A stretch of 64,000 bases of DNA from the NCBI RefSeq assembly GCF_001403875.1, contig NZ_LN884299.1:1922117-1986116 (forward strand), in the 5' to 3' direction. This document shows positions 16,542 through 27,300 of this stretch, piece after piece (positions within the stretch are counted from its first letter, which is position 1; each line of letters starts with the position of its first letter). Origin of the DNA: Paenibacillus ihumii (GTDB lineage: Bacteria > Bacillota > Bacilli > Paenibacillales > Paenibacillaceae). Both the position numbers and the translations under genes were made by a program. The notes below the pieces were generated by a model, which saw only the letters and a list, made by a program, of their open reading frames with translations, was not told the DNA's origin and did no database searches.

Positions 16542-17645
16542 ATGAGAAAAGTCGGTCAACTTTTACGGTCGAGCTTGGCTGCAGTTTTGCTGGCATCCTC
16601 TCTGGTAGGCTGCGGTGTCGTGTCGGATGGAAGCAGCGGCGCGAAGAACAACGCAGGTGAAGGAAACACAGCTGCAGGCAAGGACGATGGAAAGATTGTC
16701 ATCGGGCTGTCCATGGACACGTTGAAGGAGGAGCGCTGGCAGAAGGACCGGGATATTTTCTCGGCCAAGGTTAAGGAGCTCGGGGGCGATGTGAAGGTGC
16801 TGGCAGCGAACGGCGATGACGCCACGCAGCTCAGCCAGGCGGAGCAGCTGATCTCCCAGGGCGTCGATGTGCTCGTCGTCATCGCGCACAATGCGGAAGC
16901 TACGGCCCCGATTGTGGAGAAGGCGCATAAAGAAGGCATCAAGGTTATTGCATACGACCGGATGATCAATAATGCCGAGGTGGATTACTACATTTCTTTT
17001 GACAACGTTCGTGTCGGAGAGCTTCAGGCCCAGGCGGTCATCGACCAGGCGCCAAAAGGGAATATCGTTTACATCGGCGGAGCCGATACGGATAACAACG
17101 CGCATATGTTCAAGACGGGCGCGATGAACATTCTGAAGCCGCTGGAGGAGAAGGGCGATATCAGAATCGTCTATGACCAGTTCTCCAAAGACTGGAAGCC
17201 GGAAGAGGCCTTGAAGAACATGGAGAATGCGCTGACCGCTGTGAAGAACGATGTACAGGGTGTTGTAGCGGCGAATGACGGCACGGCAGGCGGAGCGATA
17301 CAGGCACTGGCTGCGCAGGGCATGGCCGGCAAAATTCCGGTATCCGGTCAGGATGCGGATTTGGCCGCTGTACAGCGGATTGCAGAAGGCACGCAGCAAA
17401 TGACGGTGTATAAGCCGATTAAATCGATAGCCACGAAGGCGGCGGAAATGGCTGTGGCGGCAGCGAAAGGCGAAGACCTTGCGACCGACACGACCGTATA
17501 CAACGGCAAAATCGATGTTCCATCGGTGCTGCTCGATCCGATCCCGGTCAGTAAGGATGAACTTTCTATTTTGATCGAGGACGGCTTCCACAAGCTGGAG
17601 GATGTCTACAAGAACGTTCCTAAGGATCAGTGGCCGCAGCAGTAA
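16542..17645 (+). CDS. xylF: sugar ABC transporter substrate-binding lipoprotein, XylF-like
   Basis: The ATG at 16542, behind AAGGGGCGAAGAAAG, starts a lipoprotein signal peptide with lipobox LVGC near residue 25; the mature protein is then tethered to the membrane. The 367-residue protein has the XylF/ChvE form of the type I binding fold: GLSMDTLKEERWQKDRDIF, VLVVIAHNAEATAPIVEKAHKEGIKVIAYDRMI, YYISFDNVRVGELQA, VYIGGADTDNNAHMFKTGAMN, GVVAANDGTAGGAI and VSGQDADLAAVQRI. These match xylose and glucose/galactose binders more than ribose ones; the exact sugar is inferred. It leads a binding protein, ATPase, permease operon controlled by two cre-like sites. Confidence 0.88.
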   Translation: MRKVGQLLRSSLAAVLLASSLVGCGVVSDGSSGAKNNAGEGNTAAGKDDGKIVIGLSMDTLKEERWQKDRDIFSAKVKELGGDVKVLAANGDDATQLSQAEQLISQGVDVLVVIAHNAEATAPIVEKAHKEGIKVIAYDRMINNAEVDYYISFDNVRVGELQAQAVIDQAPKGNIVYIGGADTDNNAHMFKTGAMNILKPLEEKGDIRIVYDQFSKDWKPEEALKNMENALTAVKNDVQGVVAANDGTAGGAIQALAAQGMAGKIPVSGQDADLAAVQRIAEGTQQMTVYKPIKSIATKAAEMAVAAAKGEDLATDTTVYNGKIDVPSVLLDPIPVSKDELSILIEDGFHKLEDVYKNVPKDQWPQQ

Positions 17646-17764
17646 GCTAAGCTAAGTGAATCCGGCAGGGGATAAGCGGGGCAGTTGAAGTCTGCAATAG
17701 ACACATAGCAGCAGCTGCCCCCGTTCCCTGGCGATAACTCGGCATTAGAAGGAGATAAAAGCCT

Positions 17765-19276
17765 ATGTACGTGTTAGAGATGGTGAACATCAGCAAGGAG
17801 TTTCCAGGTGTCAAGGCGCTGGATCAGGTGAACTTCAAGGTGCGGAAGGGCGAAATTCATGCCTTGTGCGGGGAGAATGGAGCGGGCAAATCAACGCTGA
17901 TGAAGGTGCTGAGCGGTCTGTATCCGGCGGGAACCTATAGCGGGGATCTGCTCATCGGCGGGGAGAAGAAGGAGTTTCACAAGATTGCGGATGCGGAGAA
18001 GGCGGGAATCACCATTATCCATCAGGAGCTGGCGCTCGTGAAGGACATGACGGTGGGCGAGAATATTTTTCTCGGGGCAGAGCCGCAAAGAAATGGAGTC
18101 ATCCGTTGGGATGAGCTGTACCACAATGCTGCCCTGTGGTTGAAAAGAGTAGGCCTAAACATCTCGCCAAACACCAAAATCGGCAGCCTGGGCATTGGCC
18201 AGCAGCAGCTCGTGGAAATCGCCAAAGCGCTGTCCAAGCACACGCAAATTTTAATCCTGGATGAACCGACAGCGGCGCTGACCGAGAGCGAGGTAGCCAT
18301 TTTAATGAGTATTCTGAATCAACTGCGCAGCGAAGGGGTTTCCTGCATTTACATTTCACATAAAATGCCGGAAGTGTTCGAGCTGGCGGATTCGATTACG
18401 GTGCTGCGCGACGGGCAGACTATAGCTACGCTGGACCGGCGTGAAACGAACGACGACCATGTCGTATCGCTGATGGTGGGCCGGGAATTGACGGAGCGGT
18501 ATCCGAGAGTTGAGCATAAGCCGGGGGAAACCGTGCTGGAAGTCAGGAATTACAATGTATGGCATCCCGAGAACCGGGAGCAGAAAGTGATCAAGGATGT
18601 ACATTTCACCTTGCGCAAGGGAGAAATTTTGGGGATCGCCGGATTGATGGGGGCAGGGCGTACCGAGCTGGTGAGCAGCCTCTTTGGCGCCTATGAGGGC
18701 CGTTCCACAGGGGACGTGCTGATCGAAGGCAAGCCGGTTCGCATCCGGTCGGTTACTGATGCGATCAAGGCCGGCATCGCTTTAGTGAGCGAGGATCGCA
18801 AGCGTCAGGGACTTGTAATGAACATGGACGTAAAGACGAATACGACGATGGCTACCATGAACAAAATTGCGAGGCTTGGAGTCATTAACGAAAATGAAGA
18901 AATTAAATGGGGACTAAAATATGTGCAGGATTTGAAGACGAAAACAGCTTCGCTCGAAACGGCCGTAGGCACTCTATCAGGCGGCAATCAGCAGAAGGTC
19001 GTCATCGGCAAATGGCTGATGTCTGATCCGAAGATTCTGATTATGGATGAGCCGACCCGGGGCATTGACGTTGGAGCGAAGTACGAAATATATCATTTGA
19101 TGAACCAGCTCGTCGAGCAAGGGGTAGCCATTATTATGATTTCCTCGGAGCTTCCGGAGGTGCTGGGCATGAGCGACCGGATTCTCGTCATGAGCGAAGG
19201 GGAGTTCGTGCGCGAGTTCGATTGGCGCGAAGCGACGCAAGAAAATATTATGCAAGCCGCAACGGGAGGGAAATAA
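17765..19276 (+). CDS. xylG: sugar ABC transporter ATP-binding protein, XylG/MmsA-like (two ATPase domains)
   Basis: The 503-residue protein carries two ABC domains in tandem, as in the CUT2 family. The first has Walker A GENGAGKST near 37-45, Q-loop HQELALV, signature LGIGQQQLVEIAKALS and Walker B ILILDEPTAAL. The second has a glycine-rich degenerate Walker A region GLMGAGRTE near 295, signature LSGGNQQKVVIGKWL and Walker B ILIMDEPTRGID. The lysine-free second P-loop is normal for CUT2 ATPases. The EDRKRQGLV segment is typical of XylG/GguA. An AGAAGGAG site precedes the ATG. It energises uptake with the neighbouring binding protein and permease. Confidence 0.92.
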   Translation: MYVLEMVNISKEFPGVKALDQVNFKVRKGEIHALCGENGAGKSTLMKVLSGLYPAGTYSGDLLIGGEKKEFHKIADAEKAGITIIHQELALVKDMTVGENIFLGAEPQRNGVIRWDELYHNAALWLKRVGLNISPNTKIGSLGIGQQQLVEIAKALSKHTQILILDEPTAALTESEVAILMSILNQLRSEGVSCIYISHKMPEVFELADSITVLRDGQTIATLDRRETNDDHVVSLMVGRELTERYPRVEHKPGETVLEVRNYNVWHPENREQKVIKDVHFTLRKGEILGIAGLMGAGRTELVSSLFGAYEGRSTGDVLIEGKPVRIRSVTDAIKAGIALVSEDRKRQGLVMNMDVKTNTTMATMNKIARLGVINENEEIKWGLKYVQDLKTKTASLETAVGTLSGGNQQKVVIGKWLMSDPKILIMDEPTRGIDVGAKYEIYHLMNQLVEQGVAIIMISSELPEVLGMSDRILVMSEGEFVREFDWREATQENIMQAATGGK

Positions 19277-19278
19277 CT

Positions 19279-20469
19279 ATGCAGCTACAAAAAGAACTTC
19301 AGAAGCAAGATGCTCCCGCAGCGAAATCGTCGCTCTGGGGCAGCCTATTCGGCAAAATGGACGTGCGCGCATATACGATGGTCGGGGCGTTGGTGCTCAT
19401 TTGGGTACTGTTCGGCATACTGGATCCTACCTTCTTGACTGCCCGGAACTTATCCAACCTGTTCACGCAGATGTCGGTCACCTCGATTCTGGCCATCGGC
19501 ATGGTGCTTGTCATTGTTGCGGGACACATCGACCTCTCGGTCGGTTCAATCGTGGGCTTAACGGGAGGCATTGCTGCCATTCTGAGCAACTGGATGGGAC
19601 TATCCCCGATCATCGTCATCGCGGGTACATTAGCGGCTGGAGCGGTGCTGGGACTCGTTCAGGGCTGGCTTGTCGCATATAAAATGATTCCCGCATTTAT
19701 CGTGACGCTGGGCGGGATGATGGTGTTCCGCGGCGTCCTGATGGGAGTTACGGAATCGATGACGATCCCGGTATCCGATCCGGTGCTGGCGATGCTGGGC
19801 AACGCGTATTTTGCCAAAGGGTTCGGCCTGGCTATCGCTGCTATCGCCATCGGGTTCTTCGTGTGGAGCACCCTTAGAAAACGCCGCTCCCGGCAGAAAT
19901 ACGGCTTCGAGGTAGCTCCGCTCGGCGTGGATCTGATTAAAATCGCCGCAATTGCTATACTGATCATTTCATTTGTGCTCATCATGAACAATTACAAGGG
20001 TATTCCGTTTCCAATCATTTTCGTGATTGCGCTTGCCGTCATCTTCTACTTCTTGTCGACGAAGACGACCTTTGGACGCCATATTTACGCGATTGGCGGT
20101 AATAAGGAAGCGGCCCGCTTATCGGGGATCAACATCCACCGGAAGACGATGCTGATCTTCCTGCTCAGCGGTCTGCTCAGCTCGATCGCAGCGATCATCT
20201 TAACGTCTCGCCTGGCTTCGGCCACGATCACCGCGGGCACGATGGCGGAAATGGATGCCATTGCCGCTTGTGTCATCGGCGGCACCTCGCTGATGGGCGG
20301 CGCGGGTACGGTCATCGGCGCCCTGATCGGCGCCCTGGTCATGACCTCGCTCGATAATGGCATGTCGCTGATGGGGCTGGAATCGTTCTGGCAATATGTC
20401 GTGAAAGGCTCCATCCTCGTCTTCGCCGTCTGGCTGGACATTTCCAACCGCCGCAAAGGCGTGAAGTAA
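19279..20469 (+). CDS. xylH: sugar ABC transporter permease, XylH-like
   Basis: Starting at ATG 19279 behind GGGAGGG gives 396 residues. The protein is hydrophobic, with about ten membrane segments and CUT2 permease (BPD_transp_2) motifs: LVIVAGHIDLSVGSIVGLTGG near 75-95 and the EAA-like loop GRHIYAIGGNKEAARLSGI near 275. The C-terminal part MDAIAACVIGGTSLMGGAGTVIGALIGALVM is also typical. The long insertion around 190-225 with basic residues (RKRRSRQKYGFE) is seen in XylH rather than RbsC. It starts two bases after xylG, so translation is probably coupled. It forms the homodimeric pore of the importer. Confidence 0.9.
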   Translation: MQLQKELQKQDAPAAKSSLWGSLFGKMDVRAYTMVGALVLIWVLFGILDPTFLTARNLSNLFTQMSVTSILAIGMVLVIVAGHIDLSVGSIVGLTGGIAAILSNWMGLSPIIVIAGTLAAGAVLGLVQGWLVAYKMIPAFIVTLGGMMVFRGVLMGVTESMTIPVSDPVLAMLGNAYFAKGFGLAIAAIAIGFFVWSTLRKRRSRQKYGFEVAPLGVDLIKIAAIAILIISFVLIMNNYKGIPFPIIFVIALAVIFYFLSTKTTFGRHIYAIGGNKEAARLSGINIHRKTMLIFLLSGLLSSIAAIILTSRLASATITAGTMAEMDAIAACVIGGTSLMGGAGTVIGALIGALVMTSLDNGMSLMGLESFWQYVVKGSILVFAVWLDISNRRKGVK

Positions 20470-20505
20470 TTTAGTATAGAAGCGAATTGAATATGGGGAT
20501 CGATC

Positions 20506-20552
20506 AAGACCTTGGGTTTCTCCTGATGAGGGGGGATCTGGGGTCTTTTTTT
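20506..20552 (+). terminator. terminator of the xylFGH-like operon
   Basis: AAGACC (20506-20511) pairs with GGTCTT (20542-20547), with further possible pairing of the inner TTTCTCC and GGGGGGA segments, followed by T7. Confidence 0.75.
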
Positions 20553-20758
20553 GTTGTTTGGGGGGATTAGATATTAAGCTCTATTTTGCCAATCTTAAAG
20601 TATGATACATCGCTAGCTAACTTGGTATTAACGATTCAGGTCCTAGGATTCAAATTTGTGAAATCGACAGCATTGGTGAATTATCAACAAATTCAACCGA
20701 TTGATTATAAGTAAAATATTGATATTCTAGGAATAATATTTCAGAAAGGGTGATGTTT

Positions 20759-23440
20759 TTGTCAACTATTAGAAGAAAAGTATTTACTAGCTTCTTGGTT
20801 ATTGTAATACTCATTTCTCAATCGACGATCCTTTTTGCCGACACTCAGAAAGTCAAATCTTTGGCAGAAGAAATGCATTCGGAGACGGAACCCGATCTTG
20901 TGAATCGCAATCATACGGACGAAAATCCAAATCGGAGTGAGGAAAGCGTAGGAAGTGAAGGAGCCGATTCAGACACCAGTCCAGACACCGAATCTTCTTT
21001 AGAAGCACCAGCAGAAATACTAGACGAAGATATCCCGACAACCACTGAAGATGAAATAGAAATTTCACCTAATCCTGATAGTGAGGAACTGCTAGAAGTC
21101 TCATATCCATCCTTGAAGGCAATGACACTGTTATCCGGGCAGCAGGTGTATGAGTTTGAAAATACTTATACAGGCAGCCATTCGGGAGCGCGTCTAACCT
21201 TTGTCGAAGAGGATGTTTCCAGCGGAGGACGCCATGCATTCTATGAATCCAATGCAGTTGGGGATTGGATTGAATTTTCATTTGAGGCAGAGGAAGGAAC
21301 CTATCAGCTCGATTTGAGAATCAAGCAGTTTAAGAACCGGGGAATCTCGCAAATATACATAGATGGTTCAGCCGTAGGTCAGCCTCTGGATTTTTATAAC
21401 CTTACGGCTAGGCATATAGATACGGAAATCGGTCAGATTACGTTGGATGACAGGGGAACGCACACGATTCGCCTTGAAGTTATTGGTAATAACCCCGCAA
21501 GTACAAGCTATATTTTGGGTCTAGATGCGATGTATTTGATGAAGCAAGCACCATCTGTCACTCCTAAAGCCCCAACGAATTTTAAATCGGGCGTCCAATC
21601 AGATACGACGATTAATTTGGAATGGACGGTTCCTGCTCAAGATCCAGGGGGTGTGATTCAAGCTTACGAAATCTACCAGGACGATGTTTTAGCAGCGACT
21701 GTTGCTGGAACAAAAACATTCCATACTTTGACTGGTTTAACTCCTGGTACGGAGTACTCCTATAAAATTCGAGCCTTGAACCAGCATCAGATTGCCTCGG
21801 AGTTTAGTCAAAGCATAGCTGTATCGACGCTTTCCGGGAAGCAAATCTATGAATTTGAACAACTTCCGGGCATCACGCATTCGGGGGATAAGCTCAGTAT
21901 GTTGGAGGAGAGCAAATCGAGCGCGGGGCTGCACGCCTTCTATGAAGCTAATGCGGTAGGAGATTATATTGAATTTCCATTCACAGCTGAGAAAGGAACA
22001 TACCAACTCGATTTGAGAATCCGCCAGTTTAAAAATCGTGGAATTGCCAAAATTACTGTGGATGGCATGACGGTCGCCGAGTCTCTTGATTTTTATAATT
22101 TGACCTCTCGGCATATAGATACTGAGATTGGTCAGATTACGTTGGATGATAGGGCAACGCACACGATTCGATTTGAAGTTATTGGTAATAACCCCGCAAG
22201 TACAAGCTATATTTTGGGTCTAGATGCGATGTATTTGATGAAGCAAGCACCACCTGTCACTCCTAAAGCCCCAACGAATTTTAAATCGGGCGTCCAATCA
22301 GATACGACGATTAATTTGGAATGGACGGTTCCTGCTCAAGATCCAGGGGGTGTGATTCAAGCTTATGAAATCTACCAGGATGATGTTTTAGCAGCGACTG
22401 TTGCTGGAACAAAAACATTCCATACTTTGACTGGTTTAACTCCTGGTACGGAGTACTCCTATAAAATTCGAGCCTTGAATCAGCATCAGATTGCCTCGGA
22501 GTTTAGTCAAAGCATAGCTGTATCGACGCTTTCCGGGAAGCAAATCTATGAATTTGAACAACTTCCGGGCATCACGCATTCGGGGGATAAGCTCAGTATG
22601 TTGGAGGAGAGCAAATCGAGTGCGGGGCTGCACGCCTTCTATGAAGCTAATGGGGTAGGAGATTATATTGAATTTCCATTCACAGCTGAGAAAGGAACAT
22701 ACCAACTCGATTTGAGAATCCGCCAGTTTAAAAATCGTGGAATTGCCAAAATTACTGTGGATGGCATGACGGTCGCCGAGTCTCTTGATTTTTATAATTT
22801 GACCTCTCGGCATATAGATACCGAGATTGGTCAGATTACGTTGGATGATAGGGCAACGCACACGATTCGATTTGAAGTCGTTGGTAATAACCAGGCAAGC
22901 ACAAGCTATATTTTGGGTCTGGATGCGATGTATTTAACACCAGTGAGCATTGATACATTCGAGCCTAACGATACGCCGGAGACCGCAACCGCAATCAATG
23001 TTCTACAGACTTATGAGTCGTATGTTTCCACCGAGACGGATGTGGATTTCTATAAGTTCACGGCCCTGGAGGCGGACACCTATTTTCTGACTTTCCAATC
23101 TCCAAGCGACCGCAAATACAAATTAGAGATACTGAACGCCAATAAACAACCTGTTTCAACGCTGAGACAAACTCAGGGCAGGGATGAAGAGGTTTCTGTT
23201 TATTTAGCGAAAAATGCGTTCATATATATCAAAGTGACTTCCTTGAACGGCGATTTCAGCTTTGAGCCCTACCGCTTTAGAATTACGCCGGCTCCTACGA
23301 AACAATATGTTTATGATGATGCCAATCGGCTGACTAGAACGGAATATGTTCAAGGGTTGTACCGTTATCAGATTCAATACGAATATGACCGGAATGGAAA
23401 TCTGTTAAAGAAAAAAGTGGTAAGGACTATAACTCCTTAA
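20759..23440 (+). CDS. secreted multidomain CBM/FN3 protein with YD motif, rhs-linked
   Basis: AAAGGG at 20745-20750 best fits the TTG at 20759 (893 residues). Domains: signal peptide 1-27; acidic Ser/Glu/Asp linker to about 120; CBM6-like beta-sandwich modules at about 130-262, 362-495 and 594-725 (YEFE start, HAFYE-NAVGD-IEF, GTYQLDLRI, LDAMYL end); fibronectin type III domains at 264-357 and 497-590; a bacterial pre-peptidase C-terminal-like domain (EPNDTPETA, DVDFYKF) at about 729-842; and a C-terminal YD unit (YVYDDANRLTRTEY, YEYDRNGNLLKKK). The last part is the repeat type of the RHS protein two genes on, so the two probably assemble at the surface. CBM modules suggest glycan binding; the ligand is unknown. 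Lengths around the AT-rich start suggest a separate promoter. Confidence 0.85.
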   Translation: MSTIRRKVFTSFLVIVILISQSTILFADTQKVKSLAEEMHSETEPDLVNRNHTDENPNRSEESVGSEGADSDTSPDTESSLEAPAEILDEDIPTTTEDEIEISPNPDSEELLEVSYPSLKAMTLLSGQQVYEFENTYTGSHSGARLTFVEEDVSSGGRHAFYESNAVGDWIEFSFEAEEGTYQLDLRIKQFKNRGISQIYIDGSAVGQPLDFYNLTARHIDTEIGQITLDDRGTHTIRLEVIGNNPASTSYILGLDAMYLMKQAPSVTPKAPTNFKSGVQSDTTINLEWTVPAQDPGGVIQAYEIYQDDVLAATVAGTKTFHTLTGLTPGTEYSYKIRALNQHQIASEFSQSIAVSTLSGKQIYEFEQLPGITHSGDKLSMLEESKSSAGLHAFYEANAVGDYIEFPFTAEKGTYQLDLRIRQFKNRGIAKITVDGMTVAESLDFYNLTSRHIDTEIGQITLDDRATHTIRFEVIGNNPASTSYILGLDAMYLMKQAPPVTPKAPTNFKSGVQSDTTINLEWTVPAQDPGGVIQAYEIYQDDVLAATVAGTKTFHTLTGLTPGTEYSYKIRALNQHQIASEFSQSIAVSTLSGKQIYEFEQLPGITHSGDKLSMLEESKSSAGLHAFYEANGVGDYIEFPFTAEKGTYQLDLRIRQFKNRGIAKITVDGMTVAESLDFYNLTSRHIDTEIGQITLDDRATHTIRFEVVGNNQASTSYILGLDAMYLTPVSIDTFEPNDTPETATAINVLQTYESYVSTETDVDFYKFTALEADTYFLTFQSPSDRKYKLEILNANKQPVSTLRQTQGRDEEVSVYLAKNAFIYIKVTSLNGDFSFEPYRFRITPAPTKQYVYDDANRLTRTEYVQGLYRYQIQYEYDRNGNLLKKKVVRTITP
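21484..22881 (+). repeat. near-identical 699-bp tandem repeat inside the CBM/FN3 gene
   Basis: Positions 21484-22182 and 22183-22881 repeat with a period of 699 bp (233 codons, one FN3 plus one CBM module) and differ at only a few bases, mostly third positions. The first CBM (from about 21150) is a more diverged copy. Near identity at DNA level indicates recent duplication or gene conversion; unequal crossing-over here would change module number. Confidence 0.95.
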
Positions 23441-23454
23441 TGAGGTGGGAAAAA

Positions 23455-24339
23455 ATGAAAAAATCGAAAATGAATCGTAAGTGGCTGGTATTGCCGCTTT
23501 GTGCTGGTCTTATTGTTTCTCTAATTACTCCGGGCTCCATCGGATTTGCTGAAGAGTTCGTCGGAAAGATGAACGAAGTGATGTTCGGTTTGCCGCCACG
23601 GGAACATATTATTCAGGTTCCAGATCAGGAACCGAATCTTAGAGTTGAGCAAAACAATGATTTGGAACGGTTTACCGGGTTCCATACGGAAGAGAAGGTC
23701 GTGTACGAGAATGAAGAAATTCAGCCTGAAGTAAATCCCGCGGTTGCAAAATCACTGACGGTTGACGTAGAAAAAAAAGACCTATTTGAACTATCCGAAG
23801 AACAAATAGAAGAGTTGGTTACCAGAGGGTACTCAATTGAAGATTTATATCAACTAGATCATTTGGCCAATAAGCTGATCATAGAACCTGTGAAATTAGC
23901 GGAACGCAGAGATGTCAGCGGGTTGGATTGGAATGAATTAGAAGCGCAGGTAACTAGGGAAAATCAACTGAAGCAGTTATCCCAATTATCCGAAGATCAT
24001 CCTCAGGCCTACGCCCAACTTAGCCGTGAGACGCTAAAAGATGAGGAAAAACTCATCATATTAATTGCTTTTGACATGGGGAAAGGAACAATTACGGAAC
24101 TTATCAAGGCCTATCAAACGGGCGGTGAACAGGCGGTTGTCAACTATCAGCCTAAGCCGAACGAGAAAATGCAGACCCAAAGCGTTAAAAGCAACAGTAG
24201 CAATTCATCTGTCGATGCGGATGTTCTCAAGTCCATCCGTTCGATTGCAGAGGAAACAGGGATTTCTGAAAGTGAACTGATCCAGCAATACCATGCTGCT
24301 AAAGAAGCGAGCAAACATGCGTTGGCAGAGAAGGAGTAG
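23455..24339 (+). CDS. secreted protein of unknown function between the two rhs-linked genes
   Basis: GAGGTGG at 23443-23449 selects the ATG at 23455 over one overlapping the previous stop; the product has 294 residues. A signal peptide (MKKSKMNRKWLVLPLCAGLIV, cleavage likely after GFA near 32) is followed by a polar, Glu/Gln-rich, largely helical protein. It contains short helix-turn patterns such as LSEEQIEELVTRGYSIEDLYQLDHLAN and SIRSIAEETGISESELIQQYHAA, which resemble small three-helix modules but no family I can name. It lies 14 bases after the CBM/FN3 gene and just before the RHS gene, so one operon is likely. A role as accessory or export factor of the RHS toxin is inference from position only. 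Confidence 0.7.
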   Translation: MKKSKMNRKWLVLPLCAGLIVSLITPGSIGFAEEFVGKMNEVMFGLPPREHIIQVPDQEPNLRVEQNNDLERFTGFHTEEKVVYENEEIQPEVNPAVAKSLTVDVEKKDLFELSEEQIEELVTRGYSIEDLYQLDHLANKLIIEPVKLAERRDVSGLDWNELEAQVTRENQLKQLSQLSEDHPQAYAQLSRETLKDEEKLIILIAFDMGKGTITELIKAYQTGGEQAVVNYQPKPNEKMQTQSVKSNSSNSSVDADVLKSIRSIAEETGISESELIQQYHAAKEASKHALAEKE

Positions 24340-24343
24340 CCAA

Positions 24344-27300
24344 ATGAGGAAAATTGGAGCATTGATTCGAAATTTTATCGTTGCCGTATTGGTGTTTGTT
24401 ATTGCTTCTCAATCAGGCGTCTCCAGTGTACATGCTCAGATCGATGGTCAGCAGCTTGAGCGGGTATTGAATGGTCTAGTTACTCCCAAGCTAGTAAATG
24501 AATCTAATAAGCCCAATCTAGCGGATCGGAACATGGTATCCGAGACCGTTGATCCAGCTTCAGGAACGCTTACACTTTACGAAACAGATATTAGTCTACC
24601 CGGAAAGGATGGCTTAGATCTAACGTTAGGACGGATATACAATTCAAACCAAGCCGAAGTTGGAACAAAACGTGTCTCTGTCACATCGAGTACTTCTCAG
24701 CAGGCTGGATGGGGATCTGGATTTTATGTCACCATACTCTATTGGGACAAAAATGCCAACAAATACGGTACTTATTTTCCCGGATATTATTTAAATACCA
24801 CTGCAGCACATAATATAGCTAACTATTATATTAAAAACCAACCTGATAGCGGCCGTGTTTATTTAGATTATGATATTGAGTACAAGGATGTTTTATACGT
24901 TCAAGTGACCTACACGACAACAACAAAAATTTATCCTGATGAAAATTCATATAGCCGACTGAGATATGATTTAGGCGGCGGTTGGTCCCTTGCGTTCCCG
25001 TCTTTACAAATTGAAGGAACTTACCTTCATTATCATGATGGCACTGGAGCTGCTTATACTGTAAAATTTGATGCGAATAACCGGGGGAAACTGGAGGATT
25101 ACAGCCGAAATGATGTTGAGCTGTTAAGAGATACTGGATATTCAAACGGTCAGATGACTTCCACCTATGCGCTCGTCGATCAGAATAAGAAAAAGACTTA
25201 TTTCGGCAGTGACGGAAGGCTTCTTGGGATCAAGGACCGGTTCAATAATGAAATAAAGTTCACTCACATCAATCGAACAATGAATGGCAGAAGTTATCCT
25301 GTAATTTCGAAAATAGTGGATTCTATCGGTCGAAATGTTGACTTTGCATATCAAAGCAATTTGACCGATCCTAATTTTGATCGTCAAAACATGACGGAGA
25401 ATATTACGATAACGATAAGCCACCCTTCTACGACAGAGAGAAGAACCATTGTTTATGCCAAAAAGCGTGAGGAAGTCAGTGTATTTGAGAATGGTTCATT
25501 GATCGGTCGAAGATATGAGCCGTATTTATATCGTGTTACCGACATGAAAGGTTACAGCACTTACTATGAATATTACTTGGCATCCGAAAAATTTAATGCA
25601 ACGGGCAAATCGTTAAATAACTCTGCCGGCACCGCAGTCTATTTATTGCAATATGCGATGTACCCTCATTCTAGTTCATTTTATGAATATAGAGTCATAT
25701 CTCGAAACTGGGGCGGAGAGGGTGCGTATCAAGCATTTCAAGTGACCAAAAGATGGGACGGGTTGAATCGCTACAATTATGACGCGACAAGTCCATCGAT
25801 GTATGCGGAAGGACCGTATAATCAGCGGGATTATACTTACTTCGGCGATGTGACGGGATATCCTACTTATTATGCCGAGGAATCCATTCCGGAATCCTAC
25901 CGATTCGGTTCGGAATATGTGAATCAAGATGGAATAAGAACGAAGTACACCTTCAATGGCAAGAAGCAATTGCTAATTACCGAGCAAACGGCCGCGAATG
26001 GAGAAAAAATCACGGAAACAGTGCAGGCTTTTGATACAACATATAAATATAAGCCGACAAAAATCGAAACGAAGACAACGAGCGGAAGCAGGGAAAACAA
26101 ACTTTATCAAACATATGCTTATTACGAGTGGGGGGACTTGAAGAGTACAACACGTCCATTAACTGCTGCTCAGTTAAATGATACAGCTCAGGTTCAGCAG
26201 CATACGACAACCTATTCGTATGATACAAACTATAGACTGCCGATTAAAATTGAGTATTATCAATCGGCTGGTAATATGCTTACTGAACAATTTACGTACG
26301 ACGCCCAGGGCAGGCTCAAAACAGCGCAAAATGCTAATGGAGAAATGACAACATATAATTTTACGCAAGCGGCTGACGGCAGAACCGAAGAAGTGATTGT
26401 GCCGCTAGAGAATGGCAAGACGGTGAAAACGGTCTCGCATTATAGTCAAAATGGGTCCTATCAGCTATTCCCTACCACAATAAAAAGCTATTATACGAAT
26501 GAGTCAGGGCAGCAAGTAGAGACTTCGGTTCAGCGGACATATAATGTGCTGCTTGGACTGATGACTTCCGAAACAAATGCTGACAATAAGACAACACAAT
26601 ACCAGTATGATGTCTACGGAAGATTGACCAAAACGCTCTATCCCGTGACCAATAACCAAAGCGGAGAGCGTTATCAGACGGAAGAGGTATTTGTGTATAA
26701 CGACCAGACTGTAGATAACACTCCTAATTATTTTGATAGTGAGAATAAATATCTGATCACGACACGGGTTGATTCGCATACGATGACGACGCGTTTAAGT
26801 GATAATGCCGTCAATTACGACAACATTAGGCATGAGTTTTACGACGGATTTGGAAATGCAGTCCTTATCGGGCAGTTGGACAATACAAGCAACCGTGAGT
26901 TAATTCTGGCGCAATATCATTATGACGCTATGACTCGGCCCAACTATGTAATAGATACAAGCGGCAATGTAGCAACGGCGAAATATGATGCGTGGGGAAG
27001 AGCATTCGAATCTACAGATCCGTTTGGAAATCTGTATCGTACGGACTATGACATCATTGATCGCAGGAATACCTCCTATACGGTGGCGGCAAGCGATATT
27101 GCCTCTTTCCGCAATAGTCCGCAGGATGGCTTGAAACGGAACGTATTAGAAACGGTCTCTGATCAATGGGGGCGGGAGACAGCCCTCAAGGCGTTTCCAA
27201 ACTGGCCGAATCGGACGGCAGGTGTTGTGCAAGAAGACATGGCTTATGATTATTTAGGAAATGTAATTAGTTATACGAATCCGAACCGGAATACTACTAC

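Noticed and set aside
21737..22861. Pair of identical 141-codon minus-strand frames
   Set aside because: They are antisense shadows of the two copies of the 699-bp repeat.
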